A stretch of DNA of 64,000 nt from an uncultured Lachnospiraceae bacterium. Lineage in GTDB: Bacteria; Bacillota; Clostridia; Lachnospirales; Lachnospiraceae. The translations under genes and the position numbers were made by a program. The notes beneath the pieces were generated by a model, which was given only the letters and a program-made list of their open reading frames with translations, was not told the origin of the DNA and searched no databases. Shown in pieces: positions 27,079 through 36,270 of the stretch. Location: positions 16,370 to 80,369 of the forward strand of contig CAJUMJ010000028.1 in assembly GCA_910587095.1 (NCBI GenBank), read 5' to 3'. The first letter of the stretch is position 1; every line of letters starts with the position of its first letter.

Positions 27079-29317
27079 CAGAACCTCCCTGATTTCGGAG
27101 CCGCTTGCCAAAATAACCTGTCTTTCTCACACAAATGAGCAGGCAGTACAAAACGGTCAGCGCGGATATCGCGTCCGCCGCCAAAAATCCGGGCACCGGC
27201 CCGTAGCGCACATAAATCCTGTGCTCTATGCCGTCCCCACTGAGGGCAAAGCGCATCCGCCCGCCTTCCCCCCTCTTTATCTCCACAGGATTTCCAAGCT
27301 CGTCGGTTGCCCGATACCCCAAATAACTCTGCAAGGGAAGCTCGATATACGCCTTGTCGGAGACGGACGTGTAGGCAACCACCGCTTTTGTCCCCTCCTT
27401 TTTGTAATCTCGCACAGTCACGGAAGCGAAATCCGATATCACCACACTCGTCGTCAGTTTTTCGTCTATCGCGTCTATCAGCCGCCACTCGTGCGGGTAA
27501 AACAATCCCACGCTTGTTCCCAGCTTCGTCTCATGTCCTTTGGAAGCTTCCGACTGCGCGTTTTTGTAGGGCACATGGTTATTGTCACTTGGAACCGAGA
27601 CGATAATCAACAAGTTCAGACCGATCAGCATGGCAAAAATGACATTCCGGTAAGGCTTTAGCATTTCCGACCGGGCAAGTCCCGCCGCACCCACAAAAAC
27701 AAAGCAAGCAGACGCAGGCCCCAAAAACCGCCATGGGAATTGCAGCATCGTGGCGATATTATTGAAAAACGGATTTGCGATGAGCGCTCTGCTCGGAAAA
27801 TACCCTGTCGTCATAAAGACAAAGGCTGCCCCAAGCACAAGCAGATAGAGAAGAAAGCCGTCCGTCTCGCTCATTTTTCCCATGCGCTCGCACAAAAGGT
27901 AGATCACGCCGATCCCAATGCAGCCAAGGAGCGCAAACCCCAGCGAAAAATACTGTTTGTTATACAGACTTAAGGACTGGGTCATATTGGAGAGATTGAT
28001 GGACTGCTCGAAATAGCCGCTCCACCGCAGCACTTCCTTGTTCAGGTCCTCTTTAAAATAGTAGAACAGGAAAGGGACGATATACCAGACATTTAAAAGC
28101 ACCGTCAGCCCGGCCGCTTTCAAAAGCTCCACATATCGCTTCTGCCTCACAATGCGCACGCAGTACAAAAGTACCGTCAGAGCACAGACCGCCGCCACAT
28201 AGACTACACTCAAAATGTGGCTCTGCAAAGCCCCGGAAAAACCGATCACCAGATAATACCACTTCTTCCGATCTCCCATGACAATGTGATAGAGTCCCGC
28301 TATCACCATGGGCCAGAAAATCAAGGCGAGAATCTCCCCCAAATCTCCTCTGGAAAAAATATTCGTAAAGCGGTAAGGCATCAGCGTGTAGAGTACCACC
28401 GAAAGCAACACGCTGCGCCTGGATTTCACCATAGACTTTACCGCCACGTAGGCGCATACCGCTGAGCTTACATTTGTCAGAAAAATCAGCGTCTTATAGG
28501 AAAATGCCAGAGACACCCTGCAAATCCGGAGAAAAGCGCCTATGTATAAAAACAGATAAGGATACATGGCGTTCATATAGCCGTTGTTCTGCAAACCGTT
28601 TGGCAGGATATTCGCGCCGATCTGCCCGTCCAGCACGGCGTCCTTCACTCCCTCGATCCGCGCCAGATGATAGCAGAGATCATCCGCATTGTAGAGATAG
28701 GGCTGCATCATTGGCGTAGTCGCAAGGAGCGCAGCGCCCAAAATCACAAGAATGTCCGTAAGCTTCTCCTGGGATATCATCCTCCCGCTTTTAAAGTACA
28801 GCCAGCCGGCAAGATGCAAAAGCAAAAAAACTGCAATCAAAAACCAAGTGTCCGTGTAAAAGCGTGTATGAGGAGCGATGGAGAGCTTCTTTACCGTAAG
28901 CGCACCCTTCCCGCTGTAATTGACGCGAAACTGCAGTTCCTTGGCGTCCCTGGAAAGCGCAAAATCAGCCGAAAGCTCCTTTTCCAGATGATTAATGGGC
29001 CAGGCTGCTATCTTGTCGCCTTGCTCCCACAATTCCAGCACATTGTCCTTTTGGTCCGTACTGTAACTCATGGTCACTCTGTACGCACCCTTGTTCATCA
29101 CATAGGACGGCGTGTTGGCCACCGCCCCGTATCTGGCCACGGAATCCCGCAAAACCAGCGCGTTTTCCGAGTCAATCAACCCTACGGAGTGTTGCAGCTC
29201 AATGCCGTTGTAGACAATGGGCTGCTTTCCTTCATCCCCCAGCCACAAAAGCACTACGAACAGCACAGCCAGCACGCCATATATAATTTTCGCTTTCAGC
29301 GATATTTCTTTCGTCAT
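27068..29317 (-). CDS. Large membrane protein, PTPS-related/YfhO-like GT-C candidate
   Basis: 749 residues from the ATG at 29317 (GGGAAGAGAG upstream). One N-terminal helix is followed by an extracytoplasmic beta-rich domain (about residues 25-150). Then come about twelve helices including the loop LYNADDLCYHLARIEGVKDA, and a C-terminal extracytoplasmic domain. The DD-xx-YH-xx-R pattern after the second helix is shared with bacterial membrane proteins annotated as 6-pyruvoyl-tetrahydropterin synthase-related, which have a GT-C layout. It probably transfers a sugar from a polyprenyl carrier outside the cell. Starts 41 bp after pseC. Confidence 0.7.
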   Translation of the reverse strand: MTKEISLKAKIIYGVLAVLFVVLLWLGDEGKQPIVYNGIELQHSVGLIDSENALVLRDSVARYGAVANTPSYVMNKGAYRVTMSYSTDQKDNVLELWEQGDKIAAWPINHLEKELSADFALSRDAKELQFRVNYSGKGALTVKKLSIAPHTRFYTDTWFLIAVFLLLHLAGWLYFKSGRMISQEKLTDILVILGAALLATTPMMQPYLYNADDLCYHLARIEGVKDAVLDGQIGANILPNGLQNNGYMNAMYPYLFLYIGAFLRICRVSLAFSYKTLIFLTNVSSAVCAYVAVKSMVKSRRSVLLSVVLYTLMPYRFTNIFSRGDLGEILALIFWPMVIAGLYHIVMGDRKKWYYLVIGFSGALQSHILSVVYVAAVCALTVLLYCVRIVRQKRYVELLKAAGLTVLLNVWYIVPFLFYYFKEDLNKEVLRWSGYFEQSINLSNMTQSLSLYNKQYFSLGFALLGCIGIGVIYLLCERMGKMSETDGFLLYLLVLGAAFVFMTTGYFPSRALIANPFFNNIATMLQFPWRFLGPASACFVFVGAAGLARSEMLKPYRNVIFAMLIGLNLLIIVSVPSDNNHVPYKNAQSEASKGHETKLGTSVGLFYPHEWRLIDAIDEKLTTSVVISDFASVTVRDYKKEGTKAVVAYTSVSDKAYIELPLQSYLGYRATDELGNPVEIKRGEGGRMRFALSGDGIEHRIYVRYGPVPGFLAADAISALTVLYCLLICVRKTGYFGKRLRNQGGSDET

Positions 29318-29358
29318 CTCTCTTCCCTTATTCTTCGCGGTCGCCTGTCCCTTCACAG

Positions 29359-30552
29359 TCAAATGCGATAGTAGTCCACAATTTTCTTTACGGCAAGAAT
29401 TACGCTCTCCACATCCTCGTCGCTCATCGCATAATAAAGCGGCAGCGAAATCATTTCCTCATAGAGTTTTTCCGCCTGGGGGCAGATTCCCCGTTTATAT
29501 CCCAGCTTTTCATAGTAGGGAAAATAGTAAGTCGGAATATAATGTACGTTACAGCACACCTTCTCCGCCGACAAGGCATCGAAAAAGCGCTTCCTGTCAA
29601 TTCTGAGTTTTTCCGGTACGATGCGGAGAATATACAGATGTCTCGTGGTATCCGACTCCGGTATCTCCCTCTGCACGAAAAGCTCCGGCATTTCACCGAA
29701 AGCCTCGTCGTAGCGTCTCACAATCTCTTTCCTGCGCCTGCAAAACATCTGCAGCTTGTCAAGCTGGCTGATGATCAGCGCCGCCTGCATATCCGTCATG
29801 CGGTAATTATAGCCCAGGTCGATCTGCTCATAATACCAGGAGCCGTCCGGCTCATGCTCCATCAGGCTTTCATCCCTGGTAATGCCGTGGGCACGGCAAA
29901 GTACCAATTTTTTGTACAACCCCTCATCGTTTGTGAGTACCGCGCCGCCCTCGCCGCCGGTCACCGTCTTGACCGGGTGGAAGCTGAACGTCGTCATATC
30001 AGCCAAAGAGCCGTTTGCCTGCCCCTTATACTTTGTCCCGATCACATGGGCGCCATCCTCTATCAAAACCAACCCGTGCTTTTTACAGATCGCCCGCAGC
30101 GGATCTAAAGCCACGGACTGACCTGTATAGTCAACCGCGACTACCGCTTTTGTATGAGGCGTGACGGACTCCTCCACCTTAGCCGGATCAATATTGTAAG
30201 TCTCGGGATCAATGTCGGCAAAGACGGGTCTTGCGCCACAGTAGAGAACGCAGTTTGCCGAAGCCGCGAAGGTGATGGGCGTCGTGATCACCTCATCCCC
30301 CGCTTTCACACCCGCCGCCATCGCAGCTATGTGCAGCGCCGCCGTACCGTTTGCGCAGACCACCGCATACTTCGCGCCCGTCAATGCGCACAGCTTCTCC
30401 TCAAGCTCCCCTATCTTCGGGCCGCAGGTGAGGTAATCGCTTCTCAAAACCTCAACCACCGCCTGAATATCCGCCTCGTCAATATACTGATGTCCGTAAA
30501 AGATAGGATTCTCCCTGACGGACTTTCCTCCCTCTATCGCCGGTTTTTCCAT
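29359..30552 (-). CDS. pseC: UDP-4-amino-4,6-dideoxy-N-acetyl-beta-L-altrosamine transaminase
   Basis: 397 residues, with GAGGAGGG five bases before the ATG. PLP aminotransferase with LIEDGAHVIG (Asp166) and SFHPVKTVTGGEGG (Lys195). HPVK followed by GEGGAV, and the C-terminal NVHYIPTYYFPYY, are typical of PseC, which aminates the 4-keto sugar made by PseB at C4 using glutamate. It is the next gene after pseB, separated by 152 bp that hold a long hairpin. The PseH step follows in the pathway but its candidate lies more than 20 kb away. Confidence 0.92.
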   Translation of the reverse strand: MEKPAIEGGKSVRENPIFYGHQYIDEADIQAVVEVLRSDYLTCGPKIGELEEKLCALTGAKYAVVCANGTAALHIAAMAAGVKAGDEVITTPITFAASANCVLYCGARPVFADIDPETYNIDPAKVEESVTPHTKAVVAVDYTGQSVALDPLRAICKKHGLVLIEDGAHVIGTKYKGQANGSLADMTTFSFHPVKTVTGGEGGAVLTNDEGLYKKLVLCRAHGITRDESLMEHEPDGSWYYEQIDLGYNYRMTDMQAALIISQLDKLQMFCRRRKEIVRRYDEAFGEMPELFVQREIPESDTTRHLYILRIVPEKLRIDRKRFFDALSAEKVCCNVHYIPTYYFPYYEKLGYKRGICPQAEKLYEEMISLPLYYAMSDEDVESVILAVKKIVDYYRI

Positions 30553-30573
30553 AGATACCCTCCTCGTTAATTA

Positions 30574-30656
30574 CGTGAAACTTAGTACTTCCAAGTCAGC
30601 TTGCTGACTTTGCGTCTTTGTCCAATGGCGGGACGTCTCTGGAAGTACTTTTCACG
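30574..30656 (-). repeat. Long two-level hairpin between pseB and pseC
   Basis: Outer arms cgtgaaa/tttcacg and inner arms agtacttcc/ggaagtact with a 3-base bulge between them, in the layout of 17552-17617. The apical part is expanded and carries aagtcag/ctgactt and gtcc/ggac stems. No T-run follows in the direction of transcription. Confidence 0.8.
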
Positions 30657-30660
30657 AGAA

Positions 30661-30692
30661 GGAAGGACACGTATTTCCACACATGTCCTTCC
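30661..30692. repeat. 9-bp inverted repeat after pseB
   Basis: ggaaggaca/tgtccttcc separated by 14 bases, directly after the pseB stop. A T-rich run follows on the plus strand but not on the minus strand, so it is a poor terminator for pseB. Confidence 0.5.
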
Positions 30693-30704
30693 CCTGTTTT
30701 TGTT

Positions 30705-31700
30705 TTATTTTTCCAGTTCGACATCCTTTAACAGCTCGCGTATTTCCTCCACGCCAAGCCACTCTTTATTGTTGTCGGAGCTGTAATGGAATCCCTCCGG
30801 TACCTTCGTTCCCGAAAGATCAGGCTGCTGCCTGTTGTTCCAGGTCATCTGCGGATAGACGATAAAATGTTTATCGTACTCGTATGTCGTCGCGGAATCC
30901 TCCGTGGTCACCATGATCTCATGCAGCTTCTCCCCCGGCCTGATTCCGGTTTCCTTCCATTTACACCCGGGCAGCATGGCCTCCGCTAAATCCGTAATCC
31001 TGAAGGAGGGTATTTTGCTGATAAAAGTCTCGCCGCCGTTCGCTTCCGCCAGCGCCTTGATCACCAGCTCCACGCCCTGGGTCAGGCTGATCCAAAACCG
31101 TGTCATCCGCAGATCCGTAATGGGAAGCTCCTCCACCCCCTCTTTGATCAGTTTGTGGAAGAAGGGTATCACCGACCCCCTGCTGCCCGCCACGTTGCCG
31201 TATCTCACGATGGAGAAATTGATATCCTTTGTGCCGACATAGGCGTTTGCCGCCACAAAGAGCTTGTCCGACACAAGCTTTGTCCCGCCATAGAGATTCA
31301 CGGGGTTGACCGCCTTGTCCGTGGAAAGCGCCACCACCTTGCGGACTCCGGTATCGAGAGCCGCATCGATCACGTTCATGGCACCGTGAATGTTTGTCTT
31401 GATCGCCTCGTTCGGATTGTACTCACAGGCCGGCACTTGTTTTAAAGCCGCCGCATGGACAATATAATCCACTCCCTCGCAGGCGCGCTTAAGCCTGTCC
31501 ACATCGCGCACATCCCCGATGAAAAAGCGGAGTTTTTCCTCGTACTCCTTAAATTCGTTGGACATCATCCACTGCTTAAACTCGTCTCTGGAATAGATAA
31601 TGATTTTTTTCGGCTCATAGTTGGTCAGCACGTATCTGGTAAAGCATTTCCCGAAAGAACCCGTTCCTCCGGTAATCAGTATTGTTTTATCCTTTAACAT
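30705..31700 (-). CDS. pseB: UDP-GlcNAc 4,6-dehydratase (inverting)
   Basis: 331 residues, soluble short form. The NADP motif is TGGTGSFG (residues 10-17). The active-site residues Asp128, Lys129, Tyr137 and Lys141 in STDKAVNPVNLYGGTK have the same spacing as in Helicobacter FlaA1/PseB. GNVAGSRGSVIPFF and RMTRFWISLTQ are also family hallmarks. It converts UDP-GlcNAc to UDP-2-acetamido-2,6-dideoxy-L-arabino-hexos-4-ulose, the first step to pseudaminic acid. It begins 3 bp after the stop of the mtnA homologue, so the two are co-transcribed. Confidence 0.94.
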   Translation of the reverse strand: MLKDKTILITGGTGSFGKCFTRYVLTNYEPKKIIIYSRDEFKQWMMSNEFKEYEEKLRFFIGDVRDVDRLKRACEGVDYIVHAAALKQVPACEYNPNEAIKTNIHGAMNVIDAALDTGVRKVVALSTDKAVNPVNLYGGTKLVSDKLFVAANAYVGTKDINFSIVRYGNVAGSRGSVIPFFHKLIKEGVEELPITDLRMTRFWISLTQGVELVIKALAEANGGETFISKIPSFRITDLAEAMLPGCKWKETGIRPGEKLHEIMVTTEDSATTYEYDKHFIVYPQMTWNNRQQPDLSGTKVPEGFHYSSDNNKEWLGVEEIRELLKDVELEK

Positions 31701-31703
31701 GTT

Positions 31704-32777
31704 TTATTTTCCTTCCTGCCCGATGAAAAGCTCTTTAAACGCCTGCTCATAGGGCGCCCTGCAAAGCCCCTTCTCCGTGATAATGCCTGTAATCAGGGCA
31801 TGATCCGTAACGTCAAAGGCCGGATTATACACCTTGACGCCCTCCGGCGCCATCCGCTCCTTATACCACATCTCGGTAACCTCCGACGCGTCTCTCTCCT
31901 CGATGGGAATCTGCTCCCCCGTGCGGATTGACATGTCTATCGTAGAACTCGGCGCACACACATAAAATGGAATCCCGTAATGCTTTGCCAGGACAGCCAC
32001 GCCGGATGTGCCGATCTTGTTGGCCGTATCCCCGTTTGCCGCCACCCGGTCGCAACCCACAAAAATCATGTTTACCAGGCCGCTCTTCATCACCGTGGAC
32101 GCCATATTATCGCAGATCAGAGTCGTGTCGATTCCTGCGCCATGCAGCTCGAAAGCCGTGAGTCTCGCTCCCTGCAAAAGAGGTCTTGTTTCATCACAGT
32201 ATACCCTGAAATCCGTCATCCCATGCTCTAACGCCACATACATGGGCGCGGTAGCCGTTCCGTATTTTGCGGTAGCCAACGTGCCCGCGTTGCAATGCGT
32301 GAGAATCCCGTCCCCGGGCTTCATAAGTCCGAATCCGATCTCTCCGATGCTCCGGCTGATGGCCACATCCTCATCCCTGATGGCCTGCGCCTCGTCAAAG
32401 AGAATCGTCTTGATCTCCTCCACGGTCCTGTCGGCATTCGCGCGCAGCGCACGCTCCATCCGGTCTAACGCCCAGAACAGATTCACCGCCGTAGGACGCG
32501 AGGACGCCAGATATTTCTTCTGCTCCAGAAAGGACGCAAGAAACGCCTCGTAATCCTCCGTCTCCACACGGGAAGCCGTGAGGGCGATTCCGTAGGCGGC
32601 GCACACGCCGATCGCCGGCGCACCCCTGACACGGAGATACCGGATCGCCTCAAAAATATCCTCTATCTTATCAACCCGAAGCACCTTGACAGTGCCCGGC
32701 AGTAAAGTCTGATCAAGAATTTCCAGACAACTCCTGTCCTCGGCCAGACGTACCGTATTAAGCTCCAATGCGTTCAT
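31704..32777 (-). CDS. mtnA: S-methyl-5-thioribose-1-phosphate isomerase homologue
   Basis: 357 residues, full length for MtnA, with GGAGAAGAT before the ATG. VRGAPAIGVCAAYG, ILTHCNAGTLATA (Cys162) and VGCDRVAANGDTANKIGT (Asp243) match the catalytic Cys/Asp pair of the family. The known reaction is the aldose-ketose isomerisation of ring-closed methylthioribose 1-phosphate in methionine salvage. No other salvage gene (mtnK, mtnB, mtnW, mtnD) is nearby, and the gene is tightly coupled to pseB. It may be a real salvage enzyme in an odd place or a related isomerase acting on a C1-phosphorylated deoxy sugar. Confidence 0.9.
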   Translation of the reverse strand: MNALELNTVRLAEDRSCLEILDQTLLPGTVKVLRVDKIEDIFEAIRYLRVRGAPAIGVCAAYGIALTASRVETEDYEAFLASFLEQKKYLASSRPTAVNLFWALDRMERALRANADRTVEEIKTILFDEAQAIRDEDVAISRSIGEIGFGLMKPGDGILTHCNAGTLATAKYGTATAPMYVALEHGMTDFRVYCDETRPLLQGARLTAFELHGAGIDTTLICDNMASTVMKSGLVNMIFVGCDRVAANGDTANKIGTSGVAVLAKHYGIPFYVCAPSSTIDMSIRTGEQIPIEERDASEVTEMWYKERMAPEGVKVYNPAFDVTDHALITGIITEKGLCRAPYEQAFKELFIGQEGK

Positions 32778-32884
32778 ATCTTCTCCTCGTAAGCCCCTAC
32801 TTGTCCCAAATCAAAATGAAAAATGCGAAACAGCCCTTGCTTGTCTCAAGTAAGAATGAAAAATGCCGTCTTTCAAATACATGT

Positions 32885-32977
32885 GGAGAATGCCGTTTTT
32901 CAGGCATTCTCTGTGCGAAACATAGAACTTCTTCGCGAAACAGCCCTTGCTGTGAGCGTTAGAAGTTCTTTTCGCAC
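32885..32977 (-). repeat. Hairpin pair upstream of mtnA
   Basis: In the 237-bp gap 32778-33014: gagaatgcc/ggcattctc (32886-32911), then a long hairpin with outer gtgcgaaa/tttcgcac, inner agaacttct/agaagttct and apical acagc/gctgt (32913-32977). It has the same layout as 17552-17617 and 43088-43153 with compensated base changes. The remaining bases 32778-32884 hold degenerate single arms of the same elements and no gene. Confidence 0.85.
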
Positions 32978-33014
32978 GCTTCTCACATTATTATAGGCAG
33001 TTCCAAAGGGCATG

Positions 33015-34541
33015 TCAACGTATTTCATGCTGTCTGTCCCACTCGTCCCTGGGGATGGCCACCATCGATTTTTTCCCGAAAAACTCCGCCATTTTCTGAT
33101 TGATGAAATCGTCTTTATCGAGGGTTAAGGGCAGATGCACAAGCGGTTCCTGCTCTCCCACAATGAACGGCACCACCACATCCTCCACGTCTTCCCTCGT
33201 CACAAGCTCCGTAAACTCGTCCATCTGTTCTTTGTATACCGCCGCCCGGCCCGTGCGTATATAATAGTAGCATGCATAGTCCGTGCTGTTTTTGAGGTCA
33301 AGCCTGCACACCGCCACAAGCAGGAAAGCCGCCCCAAAGCCAGCCACGTACAGAGGAATCCCATGTCCCTCTTTCCCGGCTTTTTTCTTCTCCATAAGCC
33401 AGCCTGTTCCGTAGAGAAGACTTGCGAAAAGCGCCAGTATAAACACCCAAAAAAAGGTGTTTGGCACGCCGACTGAGACGGAACCGTCCTCGACCGAACC
33501 GCCCACAAACACAACAGGCCAGTACATGGCGCAGTAGACACACCAGAAATACAAAATCACCAGCGCGGGACACGGAAAGCTAATCCCGCTGTCCGGAACC
33601 GTCTCCCGCAAAATATCCCACAAAAGCACCGCTGTCACAAGCATCGCCGCCATGGCTACCGGATACGCCTCGATGGTGCGAAACATACCAGCCGCCCCTT
33701 GCTCAAACGATTCAAAGACAGCCTGTATCATTCTTCCCGCCGTAATCTCATAGTCGTCCCCGCCCCGCAGCGCGTTGCCCGGCGCGAGCGCGCTGATCAA
33801 AAGCCCCACCGTCTCGAGCGCCATGGGAACGAGCATCCAGAGGACCCGCCGCTCTCTCTTATAAGTCAGAATGCCTAACAGCAAAAACAAAGTAAGTCCC
33901 AATATAGCCGCCAGATAATTTGTCCCGCCAAGAAGCGTCATAAAGACCGCCGAAAGAATCACATCCCTCTTCCTAAAATCGACTACACAGTGCAGAAAGC
34001 TTGCGCAAGCCGCCAGAGCGAGCGCAAAAGGTACCGTGTAATGCACTGCCCCGTTATACCAGAAAATCGCCGAAGTCTTGTAAGGCACAAACTGGATCAT
34101 GGTCAACAGAAGAATCGCGTCAAGCAGCAAAAAGTCCTGGCGCGAAACATGTAAAAGGCGCACCAGCAGATTGTAGAGAAAACAGGATACACCGGCAATC
34201 AAAACACCTGTCATCAGAAAAGGCACGATACAGTATGCCTCATGTGAAAAGACCTCCGGCTGCAGCGAAAAGAGAAAGACCGAAAACCATGTCCCCTGCC
34301 ATCCGTAGTAATATTTTTTCACGCTCGCAAAAGCCGCCCGCATCACCTGGAAAACCGAATGCGTATCCATCCAGGCCAGATGCGTCAAGGCGCCGAAAGA
34401 CCAGTCGTCCGCGGAAGCCCTGTCAACGCCCGCCAGAGCAAAAACGGGAAGCAGGCTCAAGACAAACACAATAACCGCCGCCCACGTTAGCAGCAACCTG
34501 ATATTTCCTGTTTTCACAATATCCGTCCAGCTTTTTTTCAT
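33015..34541 (-). CDS. Polytopic membrane protein, DUF6056-like
   Basis: 508 residues with about ten to twelve membrane helices. After the first helix, VDRASADDWSFGALTHLAWM carries the acidic pair typical of GT-C first loops. YYGWQGTWFSVFLFSLQPEV follows, a pattern I associate with the DUF6056 family of putative oligosaccharide transferases. A C-terminal soluble tail of about 90 residues follows the last helix. It lies between the GT39-like gene and mtnA. Probably a lipid-carrier-dependent glycosyltransferase; substrate unknown. Confidence 0.65.
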   Translation of the reverse strand: MKKSWTDIVKTGNIRLLLTWAAVIVFVLSLLPVFALAGVDRASADDWSFGALTHLAWMDTHSVFQVMRAAFASVKKYYYGWQGTWFSVFLFSLQPEVFSHEAYCIVPFLMTGVLIAGVSCFLYNLLVRLLHVSRQDFLLLDAILLLTMIQFVPYKTSAIFWYNGAVHYTVPFALALAACASFLHCVVDFRKRDVILSAVFMTLLGGTNYLAAILGLTLFLLLGILTYKRERRVLWMLVPMALETVGLLISALAPGNALRGGDDYEITAGRMIQAVFESFEQGAAGMFRTIEAYPVAMAAMLVTAVLLWDILRETVPDSGISFPCPALVILYFWCVYCAMYWPVVFVGGSVEDGSVSVGVPNTFFWVFILALFASLLYGTGWLMEKKKAGKEGHGIPLYVAGFGAAFLLVAVCRLDLKNSTDYACYYYIRTGRAAVYKEQMDEFTELVTREDVEDVVVPFIVGEQEPLVHLPLTLDKDDFINQKMAEFFGKKSMVAIPRDEWDRQHEIR

Positions 34542-34615
34542 TCCGTCAATTCCCCCATCCTGCTCACAATCTTTCTCCCCCGATCAAGCCGCCCATCTTC
34601 GCTCCTGGCATATTT

Positions 34616-36259
34616 TCAGCGCAGCAGGCGGTACACATCGCAGTATTTTTCCTCAAATATAAGCTGTATGCCGTTGTGTACAGACTCGCCGCTCTTTTGG
34701 AAAAATCTGGCGAGCTGTTCTTCCGTGTCAGCCCCCTTCGCCAGATACACCACAAGCGTCCCGGCACCCGCTATCCTTTCGTCCGCAATCTTCTCTGCGC
34801 TGTCCGTCCCGGCAAAATAAACCGCCGGGTAACAAAGCAGCTCGTTTGTCACATCCCAAATACACCATTCTTCTCCGGGATTGTACAAATATACCGCAAG
34901 CGCGCCGCTGCCTTCCTGCTCTTTTGCAAAAGCAGCCTGGGCCGCATCTTCCGGGTACAGGAAAGCCACGTCGCTTTTCCGGTAGCCCGCAGCAATGACA
35001 GCGATACAGCAAATCATTGTAATCCATCCGGTCGCTTCCGACGGCATCCTCCTCCACCACGGCAAACCGGACGCCGCCTTGCAAAGCGCTCCGACAGCCG
35101 CGGACACAAGAAGCACTGCGATGCCGTAAACCGGAAGCTGGTAGCGGACGGAGGTATCTCCCAAAAGAAGGGCTGTCTTGGAAACCGCGGCAAAATACCC
35201 GACAAGTGCCGCAAGGAGCATACCGTATCCCCCAGCTCCCGTCACCTTGCCCACGCCCCTTTGTTTTTTGCCCGACTTCTCTCCCGCTTTTTGCAAATAC
35301 ACCGCCCCCGCCGCAAGAGCCGGAAGCGTCACGCCAAGCAGGCCGCCAAACACGAATCGGTTCATCAAATCCCCGAAAAACGAAAGCCTGTCAAAAGTAT
35401 TGGACAAATCGAAAAAACTCTCCGTTGCCTGCGCTCCCCTCTGTCCGCGGAACATTTGTCCCGGGAACGCCGGATAGGTCAGGTACGCGAGCACAAAAGC
35501 CGCCGCCTGGAAAACGCCATAGCGCAGGCAATTCCATATATTCCTGTCCCGCCACAAAAGCCACACGCAAAAAGCCGCCGCAAGGAAAAACAGAAATATA
35601 AAGTAGTAATACTGTGTCAAGAAGCCGATATAAGTCACCGCGGCCATAGGAAAAAGTTCCCGGAGCACAGACAGTTTACCCGCCTCTGTCTCCTTGTTCT
35701 TAAGGCTTCTGTACGCGCGCATATGCAAAACGGCGCAGAGCAGGACAAAGACAGTCAGCATCTCATACATGCGGATAAACACCACGCCGCTCATGGCCGC
35801 CGGGCTAAATCCGTAGACAAAGGACGCCCAAAAAGCCAGCTTCCCGTCCCCCTCCGAGACTAAATATGACAAGTATGACAGTAATATGAGGTTGATTCCG
35901 TGAAAAAAAAGATTGACCGACAGGCCGATCCATTTTGAAAACACATCGGGCGAAAGGGATGCGACAGTGTGAAACACCCAATAATACATGGGCGGATGCA
36001 CGTCCCACGACTGCACCTGCCGCACCAGTCCGTACTGAAAACGCTGTCCTGGAAGCACCACAAACTCATCCCGGTAGGCATCCCGGTCCATCCACTTTCC
36101 GTCCTCCACGTAAAAACCGTTTGTCCTCGACGTGGAATAGTAGGTGTAATACTCATCCTCGTGGAATCCCTGTTTTTTTGTGCAGAACCAGAAAGCCGCC
36201 GCCATCTGCAAAACCCACAGTATGACAAAAAATATCAGATATTTTCGTTTCCCGGTCAT
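34616..36259 (-). CDS. GT39/PMT-like membrane glycosyltransferase
   Basis: 547 residues from the ATG at 36259 (GGAG 3 bases upstream); a longer frame would overlap the upstream GT2 gene. About eleven helices. GFHEDEYYTYYS (first loop, acidic ExD/DE motif) and the WDVHPPMYYWVFH segment are classical for GT39-type dolichyl/polyprenyl-phosphate-sugar transferases (ArnT/PMT_2). The C-terminal 120 residues form a soluble domain. It would use an undecaprenyl-phosphate sugar from a GtrB-like synthase and act outside the cell; the acceptor may be glycan or protein. Confidence 0.78.
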   Translation of the reverse strand: MTGKRKYLIFFVILWVLQMAAAFWFCTKKQGFHEDEYYTYYSTSRTNGFYVEDGKWMDRDAYRDEFVVLPGQRFQYGLVRQVQSWDVHPPMYYWVFHTVASLSPDVFSKWIGLSVNLFFHGINLILLSYLSYLVSEGDGKLAFWASFVYGFSPAAMSGVVFIRMYEMLTVFVLLCAVLHMRAYRSLKNKETEAGKLSVLRELFPMAAVTYIGFLTQYYYFIFLFFLAAAFCVWLLWRDRNIWNCLRYGVFQAAAFVLAYLTYPAFPGQMFRGQRGAQATESFFDLSNTFDRLSFFGDLMNRFVFGGLLGVTLPALAAGAVYLQKAGEKSGKKQRGVGKVTGAGGYGMLLAALVGYFAAVSKTALLLGDTSVRYQLPVYGIAVLLVSAAVGALCKAASGLPWWRRMPSEATGWITMICCIAVIAAGYRKSDVAFLYPEDAAQAAFAKEQEGSGALAVYLYNPGEEWCIWDVTNELLCYPAVYFAGTDSAEKIADERIAGAGTLVVYLAKGADTEEQLARFFQKSGESVHNGIQLIFEEKYCDVYRLLR

Positions 36260-36270
36260 AAGCTCCTCTC

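Noticed and set aside
34676..35863. 395-codon plus-strand open frame
   Set aside because: Antisense to the GT39-like gene; His/Arg/Lys-rich translation without any motif.
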